64,000 bases of DNA from Rhodovulum adriaticum (lineage in GTDB: Bacteria > Pseudomonadota > Alphaproteobacteria > Rhodobacterales > Rhodobacteraceae): the NCBI RefSeq assembly GCF_004345735.1, contig NZ_SLXL01000002.1:434001-498000 (forward strand), given 5' to 3'. The translations under genes and the position numbers were made by a program. Each line of letters begins with the position of its first letter. Positions within the stretch are counted from its first letter, which is position 1. Positions 32,862 through 41,403 of this stretch are shown here, piece after piece. Under the pieces are notes generated by a model that had not been told where the DNA came from, did no database searches, and saw nothing but the letters and a program-made list of their open reading frames with translations.

Positions 32862-33818
32862 GTGAACCTGACCAGGCGAACCGTTCTTGCCTCTTTCGCG
32901 GCCTGTATCATGGGCCTGACCGCGACCGCCGCCAGCGCGGCCGACCGGCTGGGCGTGGTGGCCACCACCGGCATGATCGCCGATGCCGCGCGCACGGTCG
33001 GTGGCGATCTGGTAGAGGTGCGCGCCCTGATGGGGCCCGGCGTCGATCCCCATTCCTATCGCCAGACGCGAACGGATATCGTGGCGCTGGCCCGCGCGGA
33101 TCTGGTCCTGTGGCACGGGCTGTACCTTGAGGCGCAAATGGAAGAGTTGCTGCACGACCTGGCCGAAACCGGCAATGTCGTGGCGGTGGCCGATCCCCTG
33201 TCGCGCGACCTGCTGATTGGCCATGACGATTACGAAAATCGGTTCGACCCGCATGTCTGGATGGTGCCGGACCTGTGGCAGAAGGTGGTTCTGAACGTGC
33301 GCGACGCGCTGATCGAAACCCGGCCAGAGGCGGCCGAGACCTTCACCGCCAATACCCAGGCCCATCTGGCGGACCTGGACACCCTGTCCGCCTACGCGAC
33401 GCGGGCGCTGTCCACCGTCCCGGCGGACTCGCGCGTGCTGGTGACCGCCCATGACGCCTTCAACTATTTCGGCGCGGCTTACGGGTTCGACGTCGTCGGC
33501 ATTCAGGGCATTTCCACCGAAAGCGAGGCCGGGCTGAAACGCATCGCCGATCTCGTGGACCTGCTGGTGGAACGCAAGGTCGGCGCCGTCTTCGTCGAAA
33601 GCTCGGTCTCCGACCGCAACATGCGCGCCCTGGTCGAGGGAGCAGCCGCGCGCGGCCATACGGTCACCATCGGGGGCGAACTGTTTTCCGACGCGATGGG
33701 GGCGCCGGGCACCTACGAGGGCACCTATATCGGCATGATCGATCACAACGTGACTGTCATCACCCGCGCCCTGGGCGGCGAAGCACCCGTGCGCGGCATG
33801 GCAAACCTGCTGAACTGA
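32862..33818 (+). CDS. sitA: Manganese/iron-type ABC transporter substrate-binding protein SitA
   Basis: The 318-residue protein has a Tat- or Sec-like signal (MNLTRRTVLASFAACIMGLTATAASA) and the cluster A-I metal-binding fold. Likely ligands are His64 (GVDPHSY), His131 (FDPHVWM), His197 (TAHDAFNYF) and Asp277 (LFSDAMG), the H-H-H-D set of TroA. The His-rich loop typical of zinc-specific ZnuA is missing, and two permease genes follow, which favours Mn/Fe over Zn. The start is GTG 32862 with GGAG eight bases upstream; the ATG at 32796 lies in the promoter itself. Confidence 0.87.
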   Translation: MNLTRRTVLASFAACIMGLTATAASAADRLGVVATTGMIADAARTVGGDLVEVRALMGPGVDPHSYRQTRTDIVALARADLVLWHGLYLEAQMEELLHDLAETGNVVAVADPLSRDLLIGHDDYENRFDPHVWMVPDLWQKVVLNVRDALIETRPEAAETFTANTQAHLADLDTLSAYATRALSTVPADSRVLVTAHDAFNYFGAAYGFDVVGIQGISTESEAGLKRIADLVDLLVERKVGAVFVESSVSDRNMRALVEGAAARGHTVTIGGELFSDAMGAPGTYEGTYIGMIDHNVTVITRALGGEAPVRGMANLLN

Positions 33819-33828
33819 GGAGAGGCCG

Positions 33829-34653
33829 ATGCATCGACCGGACCTTGCGATCGCGGCCCATGACGGCCAGGCCCTGCCCACGGACACCTGCCCCGCCGAC
33901 AGCCCGCTGGCCGTGCGTGGCCTGACCGTTTCCTATGGCGAGAAACCGGCCGTCTTTTCCGTCGATGCCACCTTTCCCGCCCGTGCCATGTCGGCGATCA
34001 TCGGGCCGAACGGCGCGGGCAAGTCCACCTTCCTGAAGGCCGCCCTGGGCGTGGTTCCGCGCCTGTCGGGCGAGGTGCGCGTCTTTGGCACCCCGATCGA
34101 AAAGGCGCGCGACCGCATCGCCTATGTGCCCCAGCGTGCCAGCGTGGATTGGGATTTCCCCGCGACCGTTCTGGATGTCGTGCAGATGGGCCTGTATCGC
34201 CGGGTCGGGCTGCTGGGGCGGATGTCGGGCCGGATGCGCGCGCTGGCGCTGGATTGCCTGGGCCGCGTCGGCATGGCCGATTTCGCGCATCGGCAGATCG
34301 GCCAGCTGTCGGGCGGCCAGCAACAGCGCGTCTTTCTGGCGCGCGCGCTGGCACAGGACGCCGACCTGTACCTGCTGGACGAACCCTTCGCCGGGGTGGA
34401 CGCGGCCACCGAGCGCGCGATCATCGATGTGTTGAAGGGGCTGCGCGATGCGGGCAAGTCGGTGGTGGCTGTGCATCACGACCTGTCCACCGTGCGCGGC
34501 TATTTCGACCATGCCTTCCTGATCAACGTGCGCCGCATGGCCGAGGGGCCGGTCGAGACGGCATTCACCGCCGAAACGCTGCACGCCACCTATGGCGGGC
34601 GCCTGGCAACCACCCAGATCGACGAGGTGATGCTGAGCGGGGGCGCGGCGTGA
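33829..34653 (+). CDS. sitB: Manganese/iron-type ABC transporter ATPase SitB
   Basis: The 274-residue protein has a complete ABC ATPase core: Walker A GPNGAGKST at about residue 62, Q-loop PQRASVDWDFP, signature LSGGQQQR and Walker B LYLLDEPFAGVD, with the H-loop in VAVHHDL. The N-terminal 28 residues before the ATPase fold are an extension. The gene is 10 bases after sitA and shares a GTGA overlap with sitC. It powers metal uptake through SitCD. Confidence 0.9.
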   Translation: MHRPDLAIAAHDGQALPTDTCPADSPLAVRGLTVSYGEKPAVFSVDATFPARAMSAIIGPNGAGKSTFLKAALGVVPRLSGEVRVFGTPIEKARDRIAYVPQRASVDWDFPATVLDVVQMGLYRRVGLLGRMSGRMRALALDCLGRVGMADFAHRQIGQLSGGQQQRVFLARALAQDADLYLLDEPFAGVDAATERAIIDVLKGLRDAGKSVVAVHHDLSTVRGYFDHAFLINVRRMAEGPVETAFTAETLHATYGGRLATTQIDEVMLSGGAA

Positions 34654-35867
34654 GCGCGATCCTGGATGCGTTGCTGCTGGGCGCCGGTTACAACGCGGCG
34701 CTGGTGGCCCTGGGCGCGGGCCTGCTGGGCGTGGCCGCGGGCGCCTCGGGGTCGTTCCTGTTCCTGCGCAAGCGCGCCCTGATTTCCGACGCGGTGGCCC
34801 ATGCGACACTGCCCGGCGTGGGGCTGGCCTTTATCGTGATGGTGGCGTTGGGGGGCGATGGCCGGAACCTGCTGGGTCTGCTGCTGGGCTCTGCCCTCAG
34901 CGCGGGCGCTGGCCTGCTGCTGATCGAATGGATCGCGCGCCGCACCCGCCTGCCCGAGGATGCCGCGATCGGCGCGGTGCTGGGCACCTTCTTCGGGCTG
35001 GGGATCGTGCTGCTGACCGTGATCCAGTCGCTGAGCGCGGGCCGCCAAGCCGGGCTGGAGGGGTTCCTGCTGGGCTCCACCGCCGGGATGCTGCGGGCGG
35101 ACGCACTGGTGATCGCGGTGGGCGGCACGCTGGCGGTGGCGCTGACCTGGCTGATGCGCCGCCCCATGACGCTGGTCGCCTTCGATGCCGATTACGCCGC
35201 CGCCCTGGGCTATGACATCCGGCGAATCGACCTGGCGATGATGGCGCTGGTGATGGCCGTGACCGTGATCGGGCTGAAGGTCGTGGGCCTGATCCTGATC
35301 GTGGCGATGCTGATCATTCCCGCCGTCACCGCCCGGTTCTGGACCGACAGGTCCGGGCGGCTAATCTGGATCGCGGGCGGGCTGGGGGGCGTCTCTGGTT
35401 ATCTGGGCGCGGCACTGTCCAGTGCGGCCCCCAACATGCCCACCGGGCCGATCATCGTGCTGGTGGCCGCCGGGATGTTCACCCTGTCGCTGTTTCTGGC
35501 GCCCGTGCGCGGGGTGGCCGCTGCACTGCTGCGCCGCCGCCGTTTCCAGGCGCGGGTGCACCGGCGGCAGGGGCTGCTGGCGCTGGCCCATGGCGAGCCG
35601 ATCCGCGAACCCTACACCCTGCGCCTGCTGACCCGGCAAGGGCTGATCCGCCCCGATGGCGTGGCGACAGAGGCCGGGCGCGCCCAGGCCGCCCGGGTGC
35701 TGCGCGACGAACACCGCTGGGCCAAGGCGCGCGAGGTGCACCAGGATGCGGGCCTGTCGGGACGCTATGACGGGCTGACCCCGATCGAAGAGGTCTTTAC
35801 CCCCGACGAAATCGCCGAGTTCGACCGCCGGCTGGGACCGCCGGTCATTGTGGGGGGGGCCGCGTGA
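34650..35867 (+). CDS. sitC: Manganese/iron-type ABC transporter permease SitC with C-terminal winged-helix-like extension
   Basis: The first 300 residues form an ABC-3 permease with about eight helices, including RKRALISDAVAHATLPGVGLAF and VVGLILIVAMLIIPAVTARFW. The 405-residue length exceeds the usual 280 to 300. The extra C-terminal 105 residues (RRQGLLALAHGEPIREPYTLRL...GLIRPDG...TEAGRAQAARVLRDEHRW) read as a cytoplasmic winged-helix fold like that of DtxR/MntR regulators. Such fusions are known in metal ABC permeases and may sense metal or regulate transport. The GTG start overlaps the sitB stop; an in-frame upstream extension lies inside sitB. Confidence 0.85.
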   Translation: MSAILDALLLGAGYNAALVALGAGLLGVAAGASGSFLFLRKRALISDAVAHATLPGVGLAFIVMVALGGDGRNLLGLLLGSALSAGAGLLLIEWIARRTRLPEDAAIGAVLGTFFGLGIVLLTVIQSLSAGRQAGLEGFLLGSTAGMLRADALVIAVGGTLAVALTWLMRRPMTLVAFDADYAAALGYDIRRIDLAMMALVMAVTVIGLKVVGLILIVAMLIIPAVTARFWTDRSGRLIWIAGGLGGVSGYLGAALSSAAPNMPTGPIIVLVAAGMFTLSLFLAPVRGVAAALLRRRRFQARVHRRQGLLALAHGEPIREPYTLRLLTRQGLIRPDGVATEAGRAQAARVLRDEHRWAKAREVHQDAGLSGRYDGLTPIEEVFTPDEIAEFDRRLGPPVIVGGAA

Positions 35868-36796
35868 TGGGGGCAGAGTTCGTCCAGTTTTCCCTGACCC
35901 CGATCCTGATCGGGATGTTCGCGGCCATCGCCTGTGCGCTGCCCGGCAATTTCCTGATCCTGCGGCGGCAGGCGCTGATCGGCGATGCGATCAGCCATGT
36001 CGTGCTGCCCGGTATCGTGGTGGCCTTTCTGCTGACGGGCACCGTTGCCGCGATCCCGATGATGATCGGGGCGGCCGCAGCCGCCATCGTGGCGGTGATT
36101 TTGATCGAGGCGGTGCGCCGTCTGGGCCGGATCGAACCGGGCGCAGCCATGGGCGTGGTGTTCACGACGCTGTTTGCCGCCGGTGTGCTGCTGCTGGAAC
36201 AATCCGATACCTCGGCCGTGCACCTGGACGTGGAACATGCGCTGATGGGCAATCTGGAATCGCTGATATGGCTGCGCGCGACGGGGTGGGAGTCGCTGTT
36301 GGACCCGGCCGCCCTGGCCGCACTGCCGCCCGAGCTGGGCCGCATGGCGGTCGTCTGCGCGCTGATCGTGGCGCTGACGGCGATCTTCTGGCGGTGGCTC
36401 AAGATCGCCACCTTCGACGAGGGCTTTGCCCAGGCCCTGGGGATTCCGGCGGCGGGGCTTGGCTTCGGGCTGGTGGTGACGGCGGCCATCGCGGCGGTCG
36501 CAGCCTTTGACGCGGTGGGGTCGATCATCGTGATCGCGATGTTCATCTGCCCCCCCGCCGCCGCGCGGCTGATGACCAACCGGCTGGAGGTACAGGTGCT
36601 GTGGTCGGTCGCCTTCGCCGCGCTGTCGGCGGTGCTGGGCTATGTGCTGGCGGGCTATGGGCCGCTGTGGTTCGGCGCGGCAAACGCCGTCAGCGCGGCT
36701 GGCATGATCGCAACGGTATCCGGCGTGATCCTTGGGCTGGCCTGCCTATATGCCCCCCACCGCGCCCGCATCGGCGCCGCGCGCGAGGACGCGTAA
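35867..36796 (+). CDS. sitD: Manganese/iron-type ABC transporter permease SitD
   Basis: The 309-residue protein is a second ABC-3 permease with about eight helices (LPGNFLILRRQALIGDAISHVVLPGIVVAF near the N-terminus, VGSIIVIAMFICPPAAARLM near residue 220). Unlike SitC it has no C-terminal extension. SitC and SitD probably form a heterodimeric channel. Its ATG overlaps the sitC stop (TGATG); a GTG one codon earlier is also possible. It ends the four-gene operon; no terminator hairpin with a T run follows. Confidence 0.88.
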   Translation: MGAEFVQFSLTPILIGMFAAIACALPGNFLILRRQALIGDAISHVVLPGIVVAFLLTGTVAAIPMMIGAAAAAIVAVILIEAVRRLGRIEPGAAMGVVFTTLFAAGVLLLEQSDTSAVHLDVEHALMGNLESLIWLRATGWESLLDPAALAALPPELGRMAVVCALIVALTAIFWRWLKIATFDEGFAQALGIPAAGLGFGLVVTAAIAAVAAFDAVGSIIVIAMFICPPAAARLMTNRLEVQVLWSVAFAALSAVLGYVLAGYGPLWFGAANAVSAAGMIATVSGVILGLACLYAPHRARIGAAREDA

Positions 36797-36913
36797 CCCC
36801 GCATCCGGCGTCGCCTGCGGGCAAATCCTTCTGCAATGGCGGGTGGAAATCCTGTCCGACGCTTCGTAGACTGACCCTGCGGGACGCAGCGGGACGCACG
36901 GGGGATCATCGTC

Positions 36914-37762
36914 TTGAGGCCATCGGCAGAGGACGCACGGCTGGTGCGATACAGCCGTGCCGCCCGGCGCGACAAGCGGCGGCGCGACGCCACGGACTGG
37001 GCGCTGTTCCTGCTGGGCGGCGGGCTGATCCTGTGGGGCGTGGTCGCGGGCGCGCAGGCGATGCCCTACAACTGGCAATGGTATCGCGTTCCGCAATTCT
37101 TTTACCGTGTCATAGACGGCGAGCTGATCTGGGGCCCGTTCATCCGCGGCCTGCTGGTGACGCTGCAAATCACCCTGTGGGGCGGGCTGCTGGCCATGGC
37201 CATCGGTGTGACCACCGCACTACTGCGGCTGTCGCGCTCCTTCATCGGGCACGCAATCGCCACGGTTTACCTGGAGGCCGTGCGCAACACGCCCCTGCTG
37301 GTGCAGATGTACCTGTTCTATTTCGTGCTTTCGCCGATCCTGGGGATCGATCGGTTCTGGACCGGGGTGCTGGCGCTGGCCTTTTTCGAGGCCTCCTTCA
37401 TTTCCGAGATCATCCGCGGCGGCATCCTGTCCGTGCCCCGCGGCCAGTGGGAGGCCGCCTCGGCCCTGGGGCTGAAACCCGGGCCGGTCTACGCCCGCGT
37501 GGTGCTGCCCCAGGCGGTGCCGCTGATGCTGCCGCCGCTGACCTCTTCCCTGGTCAACCTGATCAAGAGCTCCGCCATCGTGTCCACCATCGCGATCTTC
37601 GACCTGACGAACGAGGGCAGAAATGCCATCGCCGATACCTTCATGACCTTTGAAATATGGCTGTCGATCGCCGCGATATATCTGGTGATGACACTCAGCC
37701 TGTCTGGGCTATCTGCTTGGCTGGAACGCCGCGCCCGCCGGGCAGAACGGCGCCCCGCCTGA
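36914..37762 (+). CDS. Amino-acid ABC transporter permease 1 (GltK/HisM type)
   Basis: The 282-residue protein has an N-terminal cytoplasmic basic segment (RYSRAARRDKRRRDATDW) and the polar amino-acid permease core: LLVTLQITLWGGLLAMAIG, EAVRNTPLLVQMYLFYFVLSP and the EAA loop QWEAASALGLKPGPVYARVVLPQAVPLMLPPL. The start appears to be TTG at 36914, with GGGGGA upstream; no ATG lies near the family's N-terminus. It begins an operon with a binding protein and a second permease. No ATPase gene is present in it. Confidence 0.85.
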   Translation: MRPSAEDARLVRYSRAARRDKRRRDATDWALFLLGGGLILWGVVAGAQAMPYNWQWYRVPQFFYRVIDGELIWGPFIRGLLVTLQITLWGGLLAMAIGVTTALLRLSRSFIGHAIATVYLEAVRNTPLLVQMYLFYFVLSPILGIDRFWTGVLALAFFEASFISEIIRGGILSVPRGQWEAASALGLKPGPVYARVVLPQAVPLMLPPLTSSLVNLIKSSAIVSTIAIFDLTNEGRNAIADTFMTFEIWLSIAAIYLVMTLSLSGLSAWLERRARRAERRPA

Positions 37763-37798
37763 AACCGCCTTTTCCCAACCGACCAACAGGAGAGACCC

Positions 37799-38632
37799 GT
37801 GAAACGCATTCAGATCATGATCCTCGCCGCCATCGCGGCCCTCAGCTTCATCAAGGCGCCGCCCGCCCTGGCGCAAGACACCATCCGCGCGCTGTCGTCC
37901 GAAAGCGTGATCGAAACCGTCAAGCGCCGCGGCGTACTGAAGGTGGGCCTGTCTACCTTCGTGCCCTGGGCGATGCGCGACGTGAACGGCGATCTGATCG
38001 GCTTTGAGGTGGATGTCGCCACCAAGCTGGCCGAGGACATGGGCGTCGAGATCGAGCTGATCCCCACCGCATGGGACGGGATCATCCCCGCCCTGATCGC
38101 GGGCAAGTTCGACGTGATTATCGGCGGGATGACGATCACGCCCGCGCGCAATCTGACGGTCAATTTCACCGATCCCTATTCGGGGTCTTCGCTGGGGGTG
38201 ATGGCCTCGACCAAGGCGTCCGAAGGGATGGCCTGGCCCGAGGATTACAACCAACCCTCGGCCACCTTCGCCTGCCGCCGCGGCAGCACGCCCTGCGCCT
38301 ATATCCAGCAGGCCTTCCCCAAGGCCGTCCTGCGCCAGTTCGACGATGAAAACCAGGTGCTGCAAGAGGTGCTGAACGGCAACGCCAACGCGATGGTCGC
38401 GGCCCAGCCCTCGCCGGCCTTTACCATCTACGAAAACCCCGAGGCCGCGTTCTCGCCCACCGACGAGAAGATCCAGCCCTCGGCCGAGGGATTCGCCGTC
38501 CGCAAGGGCGACCCGGACGCGCTGAACTTCTTCAACAACTGGATCCTGGTGAACACCAATAACGGGTTCCTCGAAGAGCGGCACGACTACTGGTTCGGCG
38601 GACGGCCCTGGGCCGACCGCGTGGCCCAGTAA
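37799..38632 (+). CDS. Amino-acid ABC transporter substrate-binding protein
   Basis: The 277-residue protein has a signal peptide (MKRIQIMILAAIAALSFIKAPPALAQD) and the family 3 binding-protein fold: GVLKVGLSTFVPWAMRDVNGDLIGFEVDVATKLAEDMGVEIELIPTAWDGIIPALIAGKFDVIIGGMTITPAR, the conserved ligand-binding arc at about 45-120. Two cysteines in FACRRGSTPCAY probably form a disulfide. It captures a polar amino acid in the periplasm. The start is GTG with AGGAG seven bases upstream. It sits between the two permease genes. Confidence 0.88.
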   Translation: MKRIQIMILAAIAALSFIKAPPALAQDTIRALSSESVIETVKRRGVLKVGLSTFVPWAMRDVNGDLIGFEVDVATKLAEDMGVEIELIPTAWDGIIPALIAGKFDVIIGGMTITPARNLTVNFTDPYSGSSLGVMASTKASEGMAWPEDYNQPSATFACRRGSTPCAYIQQAFPKAVLRQFDDENQVLQEVLNGNANAMVAAQPSPAFTIYENPEAAFSPTDEKIQPSAEGFAVRKGDPDALNFFNNWILVNTNNGFLEERHDYWFGGRPWADRVAQ

Positions 38633-38646
38633 TCCGGCCCTGCCAC

Positions 38647-38669
38647 GGGGCGGCGTTCTGCGCCGCCCC
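38647..38669 (+). terminator. 9-bp stem-loop after the binding-protein gene
   Basis: GGGGCGGCG and CGCCGCCCC pair perfectly around TTCTG, between the binding-protein gene and permease 2. There is no T run. Like the hairpin in TRAP system 1, it may raise binding-protein output relative to the downstream permease. Confidence 0.6.
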
Positions 38670-38689
38670 CTTGCCACGGACCCCCGCCC

Positions 38690-39586
38690 ATGTATCCCGA
38701 TCCCGACCGCAAGCGCCGCTTCGGCCTGCTTGACGCGCTGATCCTGGGCGCGCTGTTCGTCTTTGTCGCGTTCATCTGGCACCGGGTGTCGGATGTCCTG
38801 GTCTACAAGTGGGACTGGGGGTTCCTGCCGCGCGTGCTGGTGCGGCAGGGCGAAAACGGCTGGTGGGAACCCAACATCCTGCTGGAGGGGTTCCTGACCA
38901 CGATCCGCCTGTCGATCTGGGCGATGCTGGTGGCCAGCCTGCTGGGCACGGTGCTGGGGGTGCTGTCCACGCGCACGCGGCTGCTGCCGCGGCTGACGAC
39001 GCTGGCCTATGTCGGCGTGATCCGCAACGTGCCGCCGCTGGTGTTTCTGTTCGTCTTCTACTTCTTCGTGTCCTCGCAACTGATGCCGATGATCGGGGTG
39101 GACAGCTGGGCGCGCGGGCTGGGCCCCGATGGCCGCGCGGTGGTGGCCATTCTGATCGGACCGCCCGAATTGTTGGAAAACCTGCTGGCCGGGATGCTGA
39201 GCCTGGCCATGTTCGAGGCCGCCTATATCGCCGTGATCGTGCGCGCGGGCATCCAGTCGGTGGCCCTCACCCAGATCGAGGCCGCGCAAAGCCTGGGGCT
39301 GAAACCGCTGCAGGTGTTCCGGCTGGTGACCTTCCCGCAGGCGCTGCGCGCGGTCACCCCGCCGCTGGCCAACCAGTTCATCATGCTGGTCAAGGACAGT
39401 TCCATCGTGTCGCTGATCTCGGTCCAGGAACTGACATTCGCGGGCACGGAAATCGCCAATTCGACCCAACGCCGGTTCGAAACCTATATCGTGGTCGCGG
39501 CCCTGTATTTCGTGCTGTGTTTCGCCTTGTCCCGGCTGTTTGCCCGGCTGGAACGGCGCGCGCGGCTGCGCGGGGGCGAGCGTTAG
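38690..39586 (+). CDS. Amino-acid ABC transporter permease 2 (GltJ type)
   Basis: The 298-residue protein is a second polar amino-acid permease, with FLTTIRLSIWAMLVASLLGTVLGVLSTRTRLLPRLTTL, VIRNVPPLVFLFVFYFFVSSQ and the coupling loop QIEAAQSLGLKPLQVFRLVTFPQALRAVTPPL. It should pair with permease 1. A cognate ATPase would be needed and is not encoded before the operon ends at the convergent hisG gene. It probably borrows one encoded elsewhere. Confidence 0.87.
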   Translation: MYPDPDRKRRFGLLDALILGALFVFVAFIWHRVSDVLVYKWDWGFLPRVLVRQGENGWWEPNILLEGFLTTIRLSIWAMLVASLLGTVLGVLSTRTRLLPRLTTLAYVGVIRNVPPLVFLFVFYFFVSSQLMPMIGVDSWARGLGPDGRAVVAILIGPPELLENLLAGMLSLAMFEAAYIAVIVRAGIQSVALTQIEAAQSLGLKPLQVFRLVTFPQALRAVTPPLANQFIMLVKDSSIVSLISVQELTFAGTEIANSTQRRFETYIVVAALYFVLCFALSRLFARLERRARLRGGER

Positions 39587-39595
39587 GCCCCGCCC

Positions 39596-40294
39596 CTAGC
39601 TTCCCAGGCCCAGCCTGTCCGACAACGCGCGGAAACTGGCCCGGCAGGCATCGTCGCAGGGCGCGCTGCGCGATTTGAACAGGGTCGCCTGGCTGCGGTG
39701 GATCAGCCCGTCGGACAGGATCTTCAGGTGATTGGCCCGCAGGGTTTCCCCGGTCGAGGTGATGTCAGCAATCGCCTCGGCGGTCAGGTTCTTGACGGTG
39801 CCTTCGGTCGCGCCCTGGCTGTCGACCAGCTGGTAATCGGCGACGCCGGCCTCTCGCAGGAATTCGCGCACCAGCCGGTGGTATTTCGTGGCGATGCGCA
39901 GCCGGTGGCCATGCGCCGCGCGAAAGGCCGCCGCCGCCGCGTCCAGATCGTCCAGCGTGTCCACATCCGCCCAGCAGCGCGGCACCGCGATAATCAGATC
40001 GGCATAGCCAAAGCCCATCGGCTCCAGCGCCTGCACGCGATTTTCCCAATCCGCGATACGTTCCTGCACCAGGTCGGACCCGGTCACGCCCAGATGGATA
40101 CGGCCCGCCGACAATTCGCGGGGAATCTCGCCCGCCGACAGCAGCACCAGTTCGATGCCCTCGACCCCCTCGACCCGGCCGGAATATTCGCGGTCCGACC
40201 CGGTGCGCGCGATCTGCACGCCATGTTCGGCGAACCAGTCGAAGGTCTTGTCCATCAGCCGCCCCTTGGAGGGCACGCCCAGCTTCAGGGTCAT
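39596..40294 (-). CDS. hisG: ATP phosphoribosyltransferase catalytic subunit, short form (HisG)
   Basis: The 232-residue protein lacks the C-terminal regulatory domain of long HisG, as expected where HisZ is present. It begins LKLGVPSKGRLMDKTFDWF and carries the phosphoribosyl-pyrophosphate site at about residues 150-175 (DSQGATEGTVKNLTAEAIADI). It catalyses the first step of histidine synthesis, joining ATP and phosphoribosyl pyrophosphate. The ATG overlaps the hisZ stop (ATGA). The C-terminus has two cysteines (SAPCDDACRAS). Confidence 0.92.
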   Translation of the reverse strand: MTLKLGVPSKGRLMDKTFDWFAEHGVQIARTGSDREYSGRVEGVEGIELVLLSAGEIPRELSAGRIHLGVTGSDLVQERIADWENRVQALEPMGFGYADLIIAVPRCWADVDTLDDLDAAAAAFRAAHGHRLRIATKYHRLVREFLREAGVADYQLVDSQGATEGTVKNLTAEAIADITSTGETLRANHLKILSDGLIHRSQATLFKSRSAPCDDACRASFRALSDRLGLGS

Positions 40295-41400
40295 TGCGCG
40301 GTCTCCTCGGTCAGGGTCAGCACCAGTTCCGGGCGCACCACGCCGCCCACCGCTGGCACCGCGCGGCCGCGCCCCAGGATGCGGGTCAGCGCGTCGTAAC
40401 GCCCGCCGCTGGCCACGGGGGGCAGGTCTGGCCGCCCCTCGGCGTAAAAGCCGAAGACGAAACCGTCGTAATATTCCATCGTGGTTCGGCCATAGCTGGC
40501 CTCGAAATCCAGCAGGTCCACGTCGATCCCCTGCGCCGCCAGCGCGTCCAGCCGCGCCTGCATGCGGTCCAGCGCGGGTGCGATCGCTGGCATGTCGACG
40601 GCGATATCGCGCAGATGCGCCAGCGCGTTCAGGCTGGTTTCGCGCAAGGACAGGATGTCCTCCAGCAACTCGACCTGGGCGACGGAAATCGGCGGTTCCG
40701 CCGCATCGGCCTGCAAGGCAGCCAGGCGGGCGGCCACATCGTCGCGCGACCGCAGCCCGATTTCCGGGCCAGCGGCATCCAGAACCGCCTGCACGCCGTG
40801 ACGGTCCAGATCGGCCAGCAGGCGCTTGCGCGACTCCGGCACCGGGCTGCGCCCGCCGAACCGTTCCAGCAGCGCCCGGAACCGGCGCGGGCGCCAAATG
40901 TGGCGCGTCAGGGCCGCCTTGCGCTTGTCCGTGGTCGCCAACCCCTGAACCGCGGCCAGCAGCAGGCCGATATCGCCCGTCGCCGCGCGCAGCCCAAAGG
41001 GCGACAGCATTTCCGAAAACAGGGCAAAGACCTCGGCATCGGCCGCGGCCGGATCGTCGCCACCGAACAACTCATACCCGACCTGGATATATTCGTTCGG
41101 GCGGTTGGGGTCGCGTTCCTGGCGGCGGAACACCTCGCCCATATAGGTATAGCGCGCGGGATCGCCGCCATCGTCCATGTGCATCTGCACCACCGGAACG
41201 GTGAAATCCGGGCGCAGCATCTGTTCGCCGCGCAGCGGGTCCGATGTGACATAGGCCCGCGCGCGGATATCCTCGCCATAAAGATCCAGCAAGGTTTCGG
41301 CCGGTTGCAGCACCGCCGTCTGCACCGGCTGGGCACCCGAGTTGCGGCAAAAGGCGAACAGCCGTTCGGCCTGCGCCAGCGTCTGCGCCTTGGATGCCAT
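40291..41400 (-). CDS. hisZ: ATP phosphoribosyltransferase regulatory subunit (HisZ)
   Basis: The 369-residue protein is related to the catalytic core of histidyl-tRNA synthetase (LRPDFTVPVVQMHMDDGGDPARYTYMGEVFRRQERDPNRPNEYIQVGYELFG) but lacks the anticodon-binding domain, the definition of HisZ. It forms a hetero-octamer with short HisG and gives histidine feedback. C-terminal motifs FEASYGRTTMEYYDGFVFGFY and ASGGRYDALTRIL align with HisRS histidine motifs. It is three bases downstream of hisS and overlaps hisG. Confidence 0.92.
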   Translation of the reverse strand: MASKAQTLAQAERLFAFCRNSGAQPVQTAVLQPAETLLDLYGEDIRARAYVTSDPLRGEQMLRPDFTVPVVQMHMDDGGDPARYTYMGEVFRRQERDPNRPNEYIQVGYELFGGDDPAAADAEVFALFSEMLSPFGLRAATGDIGLLLAAVQGLATTDKRKAALTRHIWRPRRFRALLERFGGRSPVPESRKRLLADLDRHGVQAVLDAAGPEIGLRSRDDVAARLAALQADAAEPPISVAQVELLEDILSLRETSLNALAHLRDIAVDMPAIAPALDRMQARLDALAAQGIDVDLLDFEASYGRTTMEYYDGFVFGFYAEGRPDLPPVASGGRYDALTRILGRGRAVPAVGGVVRPELVLTLTEETAQ

Positions 41401-41403
41401 CGC

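Noticed and set aside
32862-36796. Zinc-specific ZnuABC identity for the metal transporter
   Set aside because: There are two permease genes and no His-rich loop in the binding protein; SitABCD fits better, though Zn transport is not excluded.
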